Shown here: piece by piece, positions 35,478-45,469 of the stretch | Position numbering within the stretch: the stretch's first letter is position 1 | How the letters are laid out: every line of letters starts with the position of its first letter | DNA from: Aurantiochytrium sp. KH105 | Taxonomy: Eukaryota > Sar > Bigyra > Thraustochytrida > Thraustochytriidae | Length of the DNA stretch: 64,000 nt | Assembly: GCA_003116975.1 (NCBI GenBank) | Contig: BGKB01000227.1 | Location: 1-64,000, forward strand | Direction: 5' to 3' | The notes under the pieces: generated by a model | The model's input: the letters and a program-made list of their open reading frames with translations, nothing else | What the model was told of the DNA's origin: nothing | The model's database searches: none | Program-made: the position numbers and the translations under genes

Positions 35478-38027
35478 ATGGCAGAGATGGAACGCGGTCC
35501 TTGCGTCGCCATGCAGAGCGCGACGGCGGCGAGCGCGAGGGAAGCGCGGAGAGCGCGCATCCGCGGAAAGGTGCGCGCGAGACTCGGGGTCTTGGGCGCA
35601 GGTCTTGCCGCGTTTGCGGTGCTCGGGCAGCTGGGGTGGCTGCCCGTGGCGGATCGACAAGATGCGCGCGAAGAAGCGTGGATGAACAACAGAAGACAGC
35701 TCTCCGGCGGGTCCGGCGGTACGAGCGAGGCTTTCTGCGTAGAAGACCCCGGCATGGCCGCTTTCTGCATTGAGAACGGGACAAACCTGTGCACGCCCGA
35801 TGAATATCTCGGGCGCGTGTGCTGCCGCAGCGACGAAGAATGCCGGACCGACGACGGAGCCGTCTGCCCCTCGTCGCATCTCTGCTCCGCAGAACTCGTC
35901 CCTGGCGGCCATGGCTACGGCGCTTGCATGGATTCCTGGGAAGTGAACGGGGGCGCATGGGCCTACATTGCCATCATGCTCTTTCTCTTTCTCGGTCTCG
36001 CCATTGTTTGCGACGATTACCTCGTATCGGCGCTCGAGCGTATCAGCGAGGCCCTCAACCTGTCAGAGGATGTGGCAGGCGCCACCTTTTTGGCGGCCGG
36101 TAGCAGCGCCCCGGAGCTCTTTGTGTCTCTGGCGGACAACGTCATTTCGAACCCGCCAAAGAGCGTTGGCGTCGGCACAGTCGTCGGCTCGGCTATTTTC
36201 AACATTCTCGTCATTATCGGCCTCTCCGCCATGCTAGCAGGCTCAACACTCCACCTGGACTGGCGCCCATTGGCGCGAGATGTAACCTTTTACGTTGTGA
36301 GCATTGTCGCGCTCTTGGGCGTCATTATTGACGAAGAGGCGCATTGGTGGGAAGGTCTTATTCTGCTCTTTCTATACAGTCTCTACATTGGCTTTATGAC
36401 GGTCAACGCGCGCGCTTTTGCCTGGATGGACCGCGCCTTTGGCTCAAAGGCGCCAGACGCCACCGTTCTGGACGGAGACAAAACAACCGCCCCCAAGGCG
36501 GGCAATGCCGACCTTGAAACTGGCCCCGACATCGACGATGCTGACGCGCCTACAGGCGAGCTCGCACTTATGGATGTCGACCTCTCCAACGCCAACGCAA
36601 CGGTCGACGAGACGTCCGCCTCACAGCCCGCCTCGACGCCGACCGCGACAACGCCGAAAACCGCAGATGGCATCGTTCGCGCCGCCGAGACCGTTCTTGG
36701 CAACGACAAGACTGTGACCAAGGCCCCTGCCGTGCGCCATACCGTCGAGACCTCGCGTCCGACGGCCGCAGTCGAAGCTGCTGCCGAGGCAGCTCGAATG
36801 GAGAGGCGAAACAGCGAGACTCAAGTCCATGTGCGCGCCTCGCTCGGCAGTGTGCACGCCGATGGCGCCGCAGGTGCCGGCGCGGGCGACGGCAGCGCTC
36901 GTTTCGTCGCCGGATCCGCCTCAGCAAACCCGCTGCTCATGAGTCGGAATCGTGGCTTCAACCATAGTATGCGTTTCAGTCGTGAAGGCTCCATGCGCGG
37001 AGGCGTCACGCCGCACGGCGGGCACCACGATCGCGCTGGCTCGTCCCGTAAGAGCCTCAAGGATGTGGCGCAAGCTGTCATTCGGGCCAACCTGGAGAGC
37101 AAGTCGTGGGCAGACGCCTCACAGCAGGCTGTCGAACAACAACGGGGCAAGACTTCCGAAGGCGGGACCTCGTCTGCGGCGCCCTTGGTCGAGGGCGGTC
37201 AACCCTCGGTCAATGTAGTTCCTGACCATGCCGGTCTCGGCGACGTAGATCTCTCCAAAAAGAACGTCAACACGGGCGACGAGGGCGAGCAAGACGACGA
37301 AGAAGAGGAACAAGAGTCGTACTGGGATCCCCTCATGTGGCCCACTGTTGAGCGCGATGCCGAAACCGACCTGGATGACTACCCCAAAGACGGCTGTACG
37401 CGGAGGCATTGCGGTGGATGGAAGCACATGTGGGCAGCGCGCTTGTACTACGTGCTTTCCTTCCCGTTCAATCTCGTCTTTCGCTTGACAATCCCGGATA
37501 GCAACTTTGACGTCTTTTGCGAGGATAAGCCCGGTAAGCCGGAGAACCGGCGCCTTGGCTATTGGCTCTCGTTTGCCATCTCCATCGTCTGGATCGCGGT
37601 GCTCTCGCATTTTATCGTTTGGTCTGCGAGCAAGTTCGGATGCATTGTGGGCATTAGTTCGCCCGTCATGGGTTTGACCTTTATTGCTGCAGGCACAAGC
37701 GTGCCAGACGCCATTTCTTCCATTATTGTCGCGCGCCAGGGTCAGGGAGACATGGCCGTCGCGAACTCAATCGGAAGCAACATTTTCGATATCCTCATCG
37801 GGCTCGGGCTGCCGTGGCTTCTCGCGGGAGCCATCTACGGCCGGCCTTCGTCAGTGGACACGGGAGATATCGCGATTGGCATGTCCTTCCTCTTCGCAGT
37901 CATTGTGGTGCTCATCATTGTTTTGCGAATCGCGCGTTGGCGCCTCAGCAAGATCGTCGGGTCCATTCTCTTGTTCTTGTACATCCTCTATGTCATCTTT
38001 GAACTCGCCATTCATCCGCTAATTTAA
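35478..38027 (+). CDS. K+-dependent Na+/Ca2+ exchanger (NCKX/SLC24 type)
   Basis: Predicted 849 aa. A hydrophobic segment (about 34-57) serves as signal or first helix. Next is a cysteine-rich extracellular stretch (87-150, nine Cys), not usual in animal NCKX. The exchanger core has two alpha repeats: residues 200-250 (GATFLAAGSSAPELFVSL, GVGTVVGSAIFNILVI) and 732-777 (GLTFIAAGTSVPDAISS, ANSIGSNIFDILIGLG), with the ion-binding acidic and polar residues present. The aspartate in the second repeat (SNIFD) is the one linked to K+ dependence in the family. A 300-residue cytosolic loop of low complexity (Ala/Thr/Ser, then acidic) separates the halves. It should export Ca2+ across the plasma or an internal membrane. 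Convergent with the ankyrin-like gene. Confidence 0.92.
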   Translation: MAEMERGPCVAMQSATAASAREARRARIRGKVRARLGVLGAGLAAFAVLGQLGWLPVADRQDAREEAWMNNRRQLSGGSGGTSEAFCVEDPGMAAFCIENGTNLCTPDEYLGRVCCRSDEECRTDDGAVCPSSHLCSAELVPGGHGYGACMDSWEVNGGAWAYIAIMLFLFLGLAIVCDDYLVSALERISEALNLSEDVAGATFLAAGSSAPELFVSLADNVISNPPKSVGVGTVVGSAIFNILVIIGLSAMLAGSTLHLDWRPLARDVTFYVVSIVALLGVIIDEEAHWWEGLILLFLYSLYIGFMTVNARAFAWMDRAFGSKAPDATVLDGDKTTAPKAGNADLETGPDIDDADAPTGELALMDVDLSNANATVDETSASQPASTPTATTPKTADGIVRAAETVLGNDKTVTKAPAVRHTVETSRPTAAVEAAAEAARMERRNSETQVHVRASLGSVHADGAAGAGAGDGSARFVAGSASANPLLMSRNRGFNHSMRFSREGSMRGGVTPHGGHHDRAGSSRKSLKDVAQAVIRANLESKSWADASQQAVEQQRGKTSEGGTSSAAPLVEGGQPSVNVVPDHAGLGDVDLSKKNVNTGDEGEQDDEEEEQESYWDPLMWPTVERDAETDLDDYPKDGCTRRHCGGWKHMWAARLYYVLSFPFNLVFRLTIPDSNFDVFCEDKPGKPENRRLGYWLSFAISIVWIAVLSHFIVWSASKFGCIVGISSPVMGLTFIAAGTSVPDAISSIIVARQGQGDMAVANSIGSNIFDILIGLGLPWLLAGAIYGRPSSVDTGDIAIGMSFLFAVIVVLIIVLRIARWRLSKIVGSILLFLYILYVIFELAIHPLI

Positions 38028-38662
38028 AGCTTTGAGCGGCGTGTGATTCCTTCAGATCATAAAACAAACGTAGTTTTAAAGCCAGAATAGTTCCGGATAG
38101 TTTGAGTACTTTTAGTTTTTTTTATGCGAGTTATTTCACTTTTGCTGGGTGGGGCCCCATGTTTGCAAGAAATATCCTTTCTTCGGCAATCCTGCTGAAC
38201 AATTTTCGGCACCAAGTTGAAGTCGCAGAGATGGAGGCGTGCAGAAGTGGGTGCAGATGAGCTTGAGCGGAAATTGCAGGCTCTGAGTACGCCACGAGGC
38301 TTGAAAATGGCCTGGAGATGCCCCGAGCGGCCATCGTAGTCATCAAGTTTTGGTAGTTCTGGTAAATAAAGCGGCCGCCATTTCAGGGGGCAGCATGCTA
38401 CTCTGTGCGTTGACGACGGTGTCGTGCAGCGATGCGGGCGCCTTTTCTTGTACATGAAAGTCAGGTATACAACTTTCTAAAATCCTTTGCTCACTTGGGA
38501 ACTTGTCGAGCCCGGCGAAAAAATCTTGTTGAGCAAGATGTTCGATCGCTCGCTGGCTGATGGAGTCGTTGATTGCAAACAGGAATCTGTCATGTTTTCC
38601 GAAGATGATTCGTTCCACAAAAGCTTTTCCTTTGTTTTATTGAAAACAGAAACACATTTTTT
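38028..38662. other. convergent intergenic region, NCKX / ankyrin-like gene
   Basis: AT-richer. Minus-strand frames (for example 38343-38618, 91 codons) look less biased than usual shadows but have no recognisable domain; not accepted as genes. Confidence 0.4.
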
Positions 38663-39763
38663 TTAGGTAGTAGTGTACATGGGAACACTTGCATCAAGAA
38701 AGTTGAGACTTCGACTGAAAACCTCGCGCGGAAGTCCCGTAGATGCTTCAAGAGCTCGTTGCGGATCGCTACAAAGAGCTCGAAGGAACTCCCATCGAAG
38801 GGACAACTGGCGTTGCTCCAGCGACGCATCTGCGTTTGCAATGTCTACAAGACGCTGTGCTCCGGGCATCTGCGACAGCCGCTCCTGACTATTGTTAATA
38901 TCAAGCTCGGAAAGCGTGGCGCCTTTAAATACGAGCATGGCGGCACACCGAAGCCTCCGCGCGTGTATGGACAAATCGTTCGCGGTCTGCGTCTCATCAC
39001 CTCTATCCTCATCATCCTCGCTTTGTTCTGCAATGCTCGCATTCTCACGCAGACCCAGACTTTCTGCGAAAACCTCATTGAGAAAGCCTTGCGAAAGCTT
39101 GCCTCGTGTATGTTGCAGCAAAGTACTCAACATGGATGTTCGTCCCCAATGCACTGCCTCGTGAAAGGCCGTACGCCCTCGCGTATCTTGCACCACCGAG
39201 CTTGCTCCGCTCTTGAGCAAGAGAAGAAAGAGTTGGCCTCGATTCTTTTTCACTGCAATCTGTACCACGCTTCGTCGAGCTGGATCCATAAGACGTTGCC
39301 GTCTCCCTGCATCCCGTCCAAGCATCGTTGTGGGTTGCTGGTGATCGTGCATAGCGACATCACTGGTTGTCATGAGACGGCGAGCGCGCACCGTTCGTCT
39401 TGTATGCCGAGTCTCCCGCGTCTGCAAATCAATTTCGCTCCCACCGCTGCTGCTGCTGCTGCTACTGCTGCTGCTGCTGCTGCTGACTGATGTGGCGTGG
39501 CTACGCGGCAAGGCGCGAGAGCTTGCGCGAGAGCTTGTGCCCTCGTTCAACTGGAGTTCGTCGTCATGGGTCTCGGATTGGTCCCCGTCTACGCCCGTTC
39601 TCTCTTCTTCACCATCACTCATTGGGGTAAATGAGCTGCCGCCCAGGTCGTGGTCCAGACTGTCCCCTTGTCCAGGGCTTGCAAGACTTGATGTCTCGCT
39701 TGACCTACGTTTGCGGCAGCTCGAGGACGAGCCAGCCTTTGACGTGTCACTACTCCTACGCAT
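38663..39763 (-). CDS. Ser-rich protein with short ankyrin-like segment
   Basis: Predicted 366 aa. The N-terminal half is Ser/Arg/Asp-rich, including a run of about 15 serines encoded by (TGC)n on the plus strand (39442-39487). Residues about 165-220 contain two ankyrin-like repeats (SVVQIAVKKNRGQLFLLLLK and GRTAFHEAVHWGRTSMLSTL). The C-terminal part has ALCSDPQRALEASTGLPREVF and is unassigned. Ankyrin repeats mediate protein binding; a specific role cannot be given. The C-terminal region could hold further weak repeats. Confidence 0.6.
   Translation of the reverse strand: MRRSSDTSKAGSSSSCRKRRSSETSSLASPGQGDSLDHDLGGSSFTPMSDGEEERTGVDGDQSETHDDELQLNEGTSSRASSRALPRSHATSVSSSSSSSSSSSSSGGSEIDLQTRETRHTRRTVRARRLMTTSDVAMHDHQQPTTMLGRDAGRRQRLMDPARRSVVQIAVKKNRGQLFLLLLKSGASSVVQDTRGRTAFHEAVHWGRTSMLSTLLQHTRGKLSQGFLNEVFAESLGLRENASIAEQSEDDEDRGDETQTANDLSIHARRLRCAAMLVFKGATLSELDINNSQERLSQMPGAQRLVDIANADASLEQRQLSLRWEFLRALCSDPQRALEASTGLPREVFSRSLNFLDASVPMYTTT
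39442..39487. repeat. (TGC)n coding microsatellite
   Basis: About 15 trinucleotide units with one interruption, coding for the serine run in the minus-strand ankyrin-like protein; likely variable in length between strains. Confidence 0.9.
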
Positions 39764-40533
39764 CCTCGATACGATCAGCTACGCTCTTGCAATTCCCTTC
39801 GCACAAACGAACCAAAAGAGGAAAGGTTGTCGCACTTCTCGTTAGAAAAGACAAAAGAGGCGGAAAGACTCGGAGGGATATCGTTCTGGCGCTTGATGGT
39901 CAACGAGTCCACTTGCCAAAGAAGCCTTGGCGCTGGCCACGTCTAATCCGCACAACTTGCCCAGGGTAGGCAAAGCCGCAAGTAAAAGCTCACAAGCCTT
40001 CGCACGGCACTTGGACTGAGCACACGGACGCGCCTGAACGCGCGCGCGCGCGCGCGTTCCGTCTAAATCACGTTCTGATCCTGGCCCCTCGGACTCTCGG
40101 ACTCTCGGACTCGCACGCCGCGGCAAGGATCCTTCACAAGAAAGGTATCCGTTGAACCCGCGGATTGCCAAGTGCAATGGCCGCAGTGCGAAATGCCAAC
40201 AGTGCGAAATGTCAGTGGCATACTGAAGAATGCCAAGGGTCAACAAGAGAAGACAAGTAGAGGATAGATGGGGAGTAGTCGCAAGCGAAGCGTCTTGCTC
40301 AAGCCACGGAAATATCAGGTTGAAGAAGCGGACTTGACAGAGGATTTGAGTATTTCGGCCTGGAAAGCCGAACGCCGACAAGGCGACGAATTTCGGCAGT
40401 CACGTTGCGTTGCGTTGCGTTGACGAAAAGACGAGGACAAACCTGTGAGACGCAGCAAAGCTTTGCTTGCTCGCACACTTGATTTGCTTCGCTGCTTGCG
40501 TCACGCGCAATCGTTGAGGAGCGAGAGGCAAGA
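39764..40533. other. divergent intergenic region, ankyrin-like gene / MORN gene
   Basis: Contains a (CG)n run near 40039-40057, three ggactctc units near 40090-40113, a direct repeat of the word cagtgcgaaatg near 40180-40210, and (GCGTT)n near 40404-40422. No gene supported. Confidence 0.45.
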
Positions 40534-41838
40534 ATGGCGGACGCTGGCGAAGAAGAAGCAGCGCCCGGGTACACGGTGCACTACCTGGACGGTCACAAGG
40601 AAAAGACGACCTGGGTAGAACGTGCGGGTCTTGCTGTCGTGACGTACGCAAATGGAGACCGATTCGAGGGTAGATTTAGCAGCCATCGCGAGCGGGAGGG
40701 CCATGGTCGGTACACGTGGGCAATCACCGATGAAGAGGGCGCCCCGACGGGTGAGACGGCGACCTATGACGGCGAGTACCGCCAAGGTCGGCGCCATGGC
40801 GTGGGTATGATGCGCTATCCGGATGGAAGCACCTACGAAGGACTTTGGAGCGCCGACTTGCGTCACGGTCGAGGTACACTTACATACGCAAACGGTGACA
40901 CATACACGGGTGAATTTCGCCAAGGCAAGCCGCACGGTCACGGTGCTTACCAGTTTGCCTCGCCAAAGTCATACCTATTGGGCCAATGGGTCGAGGGTGA
41001 GTTTATCCGTGGGCGCTGGGCCAAGACGGATGGAAGCGCGTACTATGGTCAGTTCCAGGACGGCCAGCCCATTCACGGTGGCCTCTTTTACAACCCAAAC
41101 GGGCTCAAGCAAGAAGCCCGCTATGAGGAGGCCAAGGGCGGCGAGGAAGACGATGACGCTGGTGCAGACGAAAATGTGCCGCTTTCACGCGCCTTGGTAG
41201 CTGGGCGAATCGAGGAGGCGCGCGCCGGTCCAGGCCATTACACGTCGATCGTGACCGATCCTCTCGACAGTGAAGACTTTGTCGTGTGTGCGCGCAAGCT
41301 CGTGCCTGAAGACAGTGGCGAGACAAGCCCGGAAGCAGACTCGGAAACGGTGCAAGGTGAGTGCTCCGCACTGCAAGAGCTCTTCGAAAGCGTTGATGTG
41401 AACCACGATGGTAAAATTGCAGTGGATGAGCTGCTCTTGGCGCTCAGCGCTTCGGAATCCTTTCAGCAGCTCGCAGAAGCGGCACCGATCATGTGTGAGG
41501 CGACGTTGCATGAGTCCGTCAAGAACATTGACAAGGATGGAGACGGTCAGCTCTCTCTGCAGGAATTTACCGACTACTTTTACGCAATGAAGCTCTTTGC
41601 TCTCGTTGACGCGGACGGTTCAAAGCAGGTGCGCCACGGCGAGCTCCAGGCTTCTTTGCGCGCGCACCCGGACCTCTTTCCATCTGCTCTTTTGGCCAGC
41701 ACCTCGTCGAGGCCAACTTCCCGCATTGCCATTTCCGGATTTTTGTCCGCAGCTGACAATGACGACGATCGACTTTTGTCCTTTGACGAATTTCTCTACT
41801 TGCTCTTTGTGTCGCCGCAGCAAACGGCTGCCGTGTAA
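40534..41838 (+). CDS. MORN-repeat and EF-hand protein
   Basis: Predicted 434 aa. The first 180 residues hold five or six MORN repeats (TYANGDRFEGRF, YDGEYRQGRRHGVGMMRYPDG, YTGEFRQGKPHGHGAYQF). The C-terminal half has four EF-hand loops: DVNHDGKIAVDE and DKDGDGQLSLQE are canonical, DADGSKQVRHGE and DNDDDRLLSFDE are near-canonical. MORN modules support membrane/phosphoinositide or axonemal attachment, as in radial-spoke proteins; EF-hands give Ca2+ control. The combination suggests a calcium-responsive ciliary or cortical scaffold (inference). The end lies 250 bp from the convergent gene. Confidence 0.85.
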   Translation: MADAGEEEAAPGYTVHYLDGHKEKTTWVERAGLAVVTYANGDRFEGRFSSHREREGHGRYTWAITDEEGAPTGETATYDGEYRQGRRHGVGMMRYPDGSTYEGLWSADLRHGRGTLTYANGDTYTGEFRQGKPHGHGAYQFASPKSYLLGQWVEGEFIRGRWAKTDGSAYYGQFQDGQPIHGGLFYNPNGLKQEARYEEAKGGEEDDDAGADENVPLSRALVAGRIEEARAGPGHYTSIVTDPLDSEDFVVCARKLVPEDSGETSPEADSETVQGECSALQELFESVDVNHDGKIAVDELLLALSASESFQQLAEAAPIMCEATLHESVKNIDKDGDGQLSLQEFTDYFYAMKLFALVDADGSKQVRHGELQASLRAHPDLFPSALLASTSSRPTSRIAISGFLSAADNDDDRLLSFDEFLYLLFVSPQQTAAV

Positions 41839-42088
41839 AAGCCGGAGTCGCGGAGAAAAGGAGGGGGAACTGGAAATAGGTGAGAAGTGTTTACGTTCCA
41901 TGTGCACGTCTCTGCCAAAGCCAGTGCCTCGAGTCATCAATCTTTGGTCTTCGGAGGGGAGTAGCTTGTAGTAAATGCAAAAAAAAAATCTTCGCAGACT
42001 GTGTGACTGTGACCGTCCGTGAAAATGACAATGAGAAAAAAAATTGGATTTTTTCGCTCGCTCAAAAGCGGGCTAGATTACGTTCATA

Positions 42089-43795
42089 CTACCACACGCG
42101 GCCCAGCTCTATTTTTGCGCGCTTGTTCTGCATAATGATGCGAGGGGCATCCTGAAAAGGCGAATATCTCCGGCTCAGCGGCTGATGCTTTGCAGCCTCC
42201 GTTTCAGGCCATGGTAAGCCGATGCTCTCGATTGCTGCGCGCGAATAAGGACCGACAGTGTCACGTTGAATCAAATCAAGACGAAGGTTTCTGTAAAGCA
42301 AAGTCTGTAGTTCACTCTCGAGCCACGGGCATTTGGCATCTTGAACCGGGTTCAAAGCTGCCGCACAAGTCCTTGCGCCGTGCTGAGCGCCTTCATCCCA
42401 GGTAATTTCCAGCGCCTCGTTGGCGTTCTCACCAAAAACAACTGGGAGTACCGCCCAGGAGCACTCGTGCATGCGAAAGACGCTGGCCTCCGTCTCGCGA
42501 ACAACCTCGGCAAAGAGCTTTGCTGCTGACATTGGTTTAGTGACGTCAAAGTAGACAGCCTCCGCGAGCCCACGAAGGACTGCCGAGGCCTTGGCACGTC
42601 CCACTGCAAATTCATGCGGGTTGATGCCATTGTCTTCCGCAAAGAGACACGCGTTGGTAACGAAATCGTGGTGTCCCATGTGCGGCGGAATCACGAGCGG
42701 CGCAAAGACGAGCGAGCGTTCGTCGATGTGCATAATGACGTCAAAGAAGGACGCGCGTGCTGCCTCGAGGGCTTCAATTTCGATCATTGCTCGACGCATA
42801 CGGCGAGCCCGCGCCAGTTCCGTCTTGTCCCAGCCTCGAAAGAGCACTCCTTTTTCCAAATTGCGCGCATTCTGAGATTTACGCTTGCCACGCGGCGGCG
42901 CCGTCATGGGCGCAGTGACCGTAGTTGGGGCGATGGGGTCGCTTTCGTTGTAGCGAAGAATACAGCGTACGGGGAACCTTGCTCCTGATTCCGTAGCGGC
43001 CAAGGCGGTAATCTCTTTTCGATTTAACTCCCCACCATTGACCTTGGCGCGGCGCATTGCGTTGACCTCAATAGCATCCTCTGGAGGCACACGAAAGACG
43101 CGCCTGGTCCAAGCGCGTAGCTCTTCACTGTTCCAGCTCGTGACAGAGTACGGGCTTGGGTACCGAGGCTTGTCTTCCTCGGGCAGAGGGCCAAAGGCGT
43201 CGAGGAAAAAGAGGACCTCCACGTTCCAATTATTGTCGAGCTGGGGCTGCACGACGTGCCGAAGCTTGGATTCAATTTCCAGCATGCTGGATTCGCCCGT
43301 GATGAGAATGGCCAATTTCTTTCGTTCGTCGCGTTCAGGTTCACTTTGCGCTGCTGATGCTTTGCCGTTCTTTTCCTCTGCAAGATGGCGCGCGACCGAA
43401 TGCAAGACAGCGTCGCGGCTCGCGGCGATGGCTTGCTCGATGCGCACGTAGTCGACGTTTACAGTCTGAATGGGCTCGATTGCGGATGACTCGGCCGCAA
43501 GTGAACGGCGTGTTGCCGGCTCGATTTCCACGGGGTCATCGTAGTCTTCGTTGATTCCGCTGTATGCGGAGGCTGCCATGTCTGCAGCGCGGAGCAAGTG
43601 TCGGGATTCATGTTGCCGTTGCAATGCCCCCTCAACGTGGAGAGCGAGGTTGTTGGCGGTGATGATCCATCCCACGCCAAGCGCGGCGGCCGCGAGCAAA
43701 AGAATCCTCGTGGACCTTGAGAACCCTCCTGCCGATGAGGGCGGGTCTTTCCCGGCCATTGGCGGCGAAGGAATGCGCTTGGTCTGCGGCATCAT
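42089..43795 (-). CDS. type II membrane protein, putative Golgi glycosyltransferase-like
   Basis: Predicted 568 aa, start MMPQTKRIPSPPM. A single membrane anchor (ILLLAAAALGVGWIITANN) follows a basic, proline-rich cytosolic tail, then a stem. The lumenal domain begins with KLAILITGESSML and has FFDVIMHIDERSLVFAPL, resembling nucleotide-sugar enzymes in which a DxD-like acidic patch follows a Rossmann-like strand (here HIDE), plus FVTNACLFAEDNGINPHEFAVGRA. This fits an uncharacterised plant/stramenopile glycosyltransferase-like family, but I cannot name donor or acceptor. Upstream in-frame codons to 44071 translate GC-rich 5' flank without features. Confidence 0.55.
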   Translation of the reverse strand: MMPQTKRIPSPPMAGKDPPSSAGGFSRSTRILLLAAAALGVGWIITANNLALHVEGALQRQHESRHLLRAADMAASAYSGINEDYDDPVEIEPATRRSLAAESSAIEPIQTVNVDYVRIEQAIAASRDAVLHSVARHLAEEKNGKASAAQSEPERDERKKLAILITGESSMLEIESKLRHVVQPQLDNNWNVEVLFFLDAFGPLPEEDKPRYPSPYSVTSWNSEELRAWTRRVFRVPPEDAIEVNAMRRAKVNGGELNRKEITALAATESGARFPVRCILRYNESDPIAPTTVTAPMTAPPRGKRKSQNARNLEKGVLFRGWDKTELARARRMRRAMIEIEALEAARASFFDVIMHIDERSLVFAPLVIPPHMGHHDFVTNACLFAEDNGINPHEFAVGRAKASAVLRGLAEAVYFDVTKPMSAAKLFAEVVRETEASVFRMHECSWAVLPVVFGENANEALEITWDEGAQHGARTCAAALNPVQDAKCPWLESELQTLLYRNLRLDLIQRDTVGPYSRAAIESIGLPWPETEAAKHQPLSRRYSPFQDAPRIIMQNKRAKIELGRVW

Positions 43796-44138
43796 TCGTC
43801 TTTTGCGCCTCCCTCCAGACGTCGGACCACAAGGTCTCGGCGGCGGAAAGAGTTTTGCTTCTGGCGCCGCTTGCCGTGTCTTGCGAGCAGTAGCCGTAGC
43901 AGGTGGTCGAGCGCGCGTCCCAACCTTTCGGAATGCGAGGCATCCAGCAGCATAACTGCCGGGCTCGGCGCACCTTACGGGTCCGAGCTGTGTCCCTCGC
44001 GTCGCGTGCCACTGGGGCGCAGTGCAGTCAGTCGATTCACTGTGCCATCGTAACGTAACGATCAAATTCAATAGGCCTAGATGACTGTCTGCAGTTGGAC
44101 ACGCACCGGCAGCGTACTGCCAGCTCTAGCAGCCACCA

Positions 44139-44174
44139 GTGCAGCTAGCTAGCTAGCTAGATCGCTAGCTAGCG
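44139..44174. repeat. (TAGC)n palindromic repeat
   Basis: Five overlapping ctag/agct units, a short break, then two more units; self-complementary. Similar clusters lie at 13210-13236 and 56114-56158. Confidence 0.9.
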
Positions 44175-45330
44175 GCCCTCGCCGGGGCATGGCAGCGTCA
44201 ACGAAAGCGACAACGAAAGCGATGGCGGCAGAAAATGGCCCTCCATCGTCCCACCCAGTGGGCAGTTTCCATCGTATACTTGGATCGACCGAGGCCGACG
44301 CTTCGAGTCAAACGCGCCGCAGCCATCCCACTAGGCCTAGACCTACGACCTCGTCTAGGCTCGGCTACTAGCCAGGTGGTGTGTCAAGCCAATCACGCTG
44401 GAGTGCCTGGTGCTGCTGCTGGTGCTGCAGCTGGCTGCTGTCGTCCATCCTCCTCGTCACCAACGACGACATTTTTTTTAACCACCCAGAGTGTGTATTG
44501 TAGAGGCTGACACTGAGAACGAGAACGCTGTCTCAGCTGCTGCTGACAGCCATCACGGTCACTGACACGGTGAAGTTGGCTAACACTGCTGCTCGTGCGA
44601 AGCTTCCATGATCTCAGCCCTTGGCTACTCGGCCCGATCGACGTGCGTGGTCGCTCGCTCACACGCACAGAGCAACCAACCAACCAGCTGCAACTGCAAC
44701 AAACAACCAGTTGGCAGCAGCCCATCGTCACACTGCGACTCGCACGCTGGAACTGCGACTGCGACAGCGCCTGCGCCTCCCACGCTGCTTCAGCACAAGA
44801 TGTCGTCCTCGGCAGTTCGGCGAGGCTGCCGCCACTGCCTGCGGCGAGTGCGAGCGCGAGCGCGACACGAGCGCGAGAGGACCCGCCGCCGCCGCGCCTA
44901 AACGTCTCGGGTCGCGCGTCGCAGTCGCGGCCTCTGTCGCCGCCATGGCCGGCGCGCTCGCTCGCTCGCTCGCAGCGACGCGCTTTTCTCGGCGCGTGCA
45001 TGGTCCTGCGTGACCCCGGGTCGCCCCCGCCTCGCCAGCCACTAATCCGCCGCTAGCCCTCTCCTAGCCCGCCGTGGCTCAGCCGCGATTCTCCGCAGGG
45101 CCGCTGACGCGCGGCTGCTGCTCCTCCTCCTGCTTCGGCCCGCCGCGCCGCGAACGCTGCGCCTGCGCCTGCGCCTGCGTCTGCGCTGGCCGCCTCGGTA
45201 CCGTCAGCCGCCCGCTGCCGCTTCCGGGCCGGGCTCGGTCTTGCCGATTCGGCGCGGCGCGGCGGTCGAGGCCGATCGGACCATCCATCGATCGACATCG
45301 AACCATCCATCCATCCATCGATCGACGGAG

Positions 45331-45390
45331 CGCAGCGCAGCAGCAGAGCGCAGCAGAGCGCAGCAGAGCGCAGCAGAGCGCAGCAGCTGC
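45331..45390. repeat. 10-bp agcgcagcag minisatellite
   Basis: About five tandem units within the 5' flank of the ABHD gene, ending 80 bp before its ATG; preceded by (ATCC)n near 45303-45320. Confidence 0.85.
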
Positions 45391-45469
45391 AGAGCGCAGG
45401 AGCAGCGCAGCAGAGCGCGGCAGGCAAAGCCGGAACTGCGCGGCGGCCGCGCGGGCTGCGCAGGGCGGG

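Larger units (their letters stand above)
43796..45469. other. divergent intergenic region, type II membrane gene / ABHD gene
   Basis: Contains a tagc-type palindrome cluster (44139-44174), Gln/Ser-biased GC-rich stretches and a 10-bp repeat just upstream of the ABHD start. The many long frames are compositional. No gene supported. Confidence 0.5.

Noticed and set aside
38343-38618. 91-codon minus-strand frame (MERIIFGKHDRF...)
   Set aside because: Reasonable composition, but no recognisable motif, and it lies in a convergent 3' region; would need transcript evidence.
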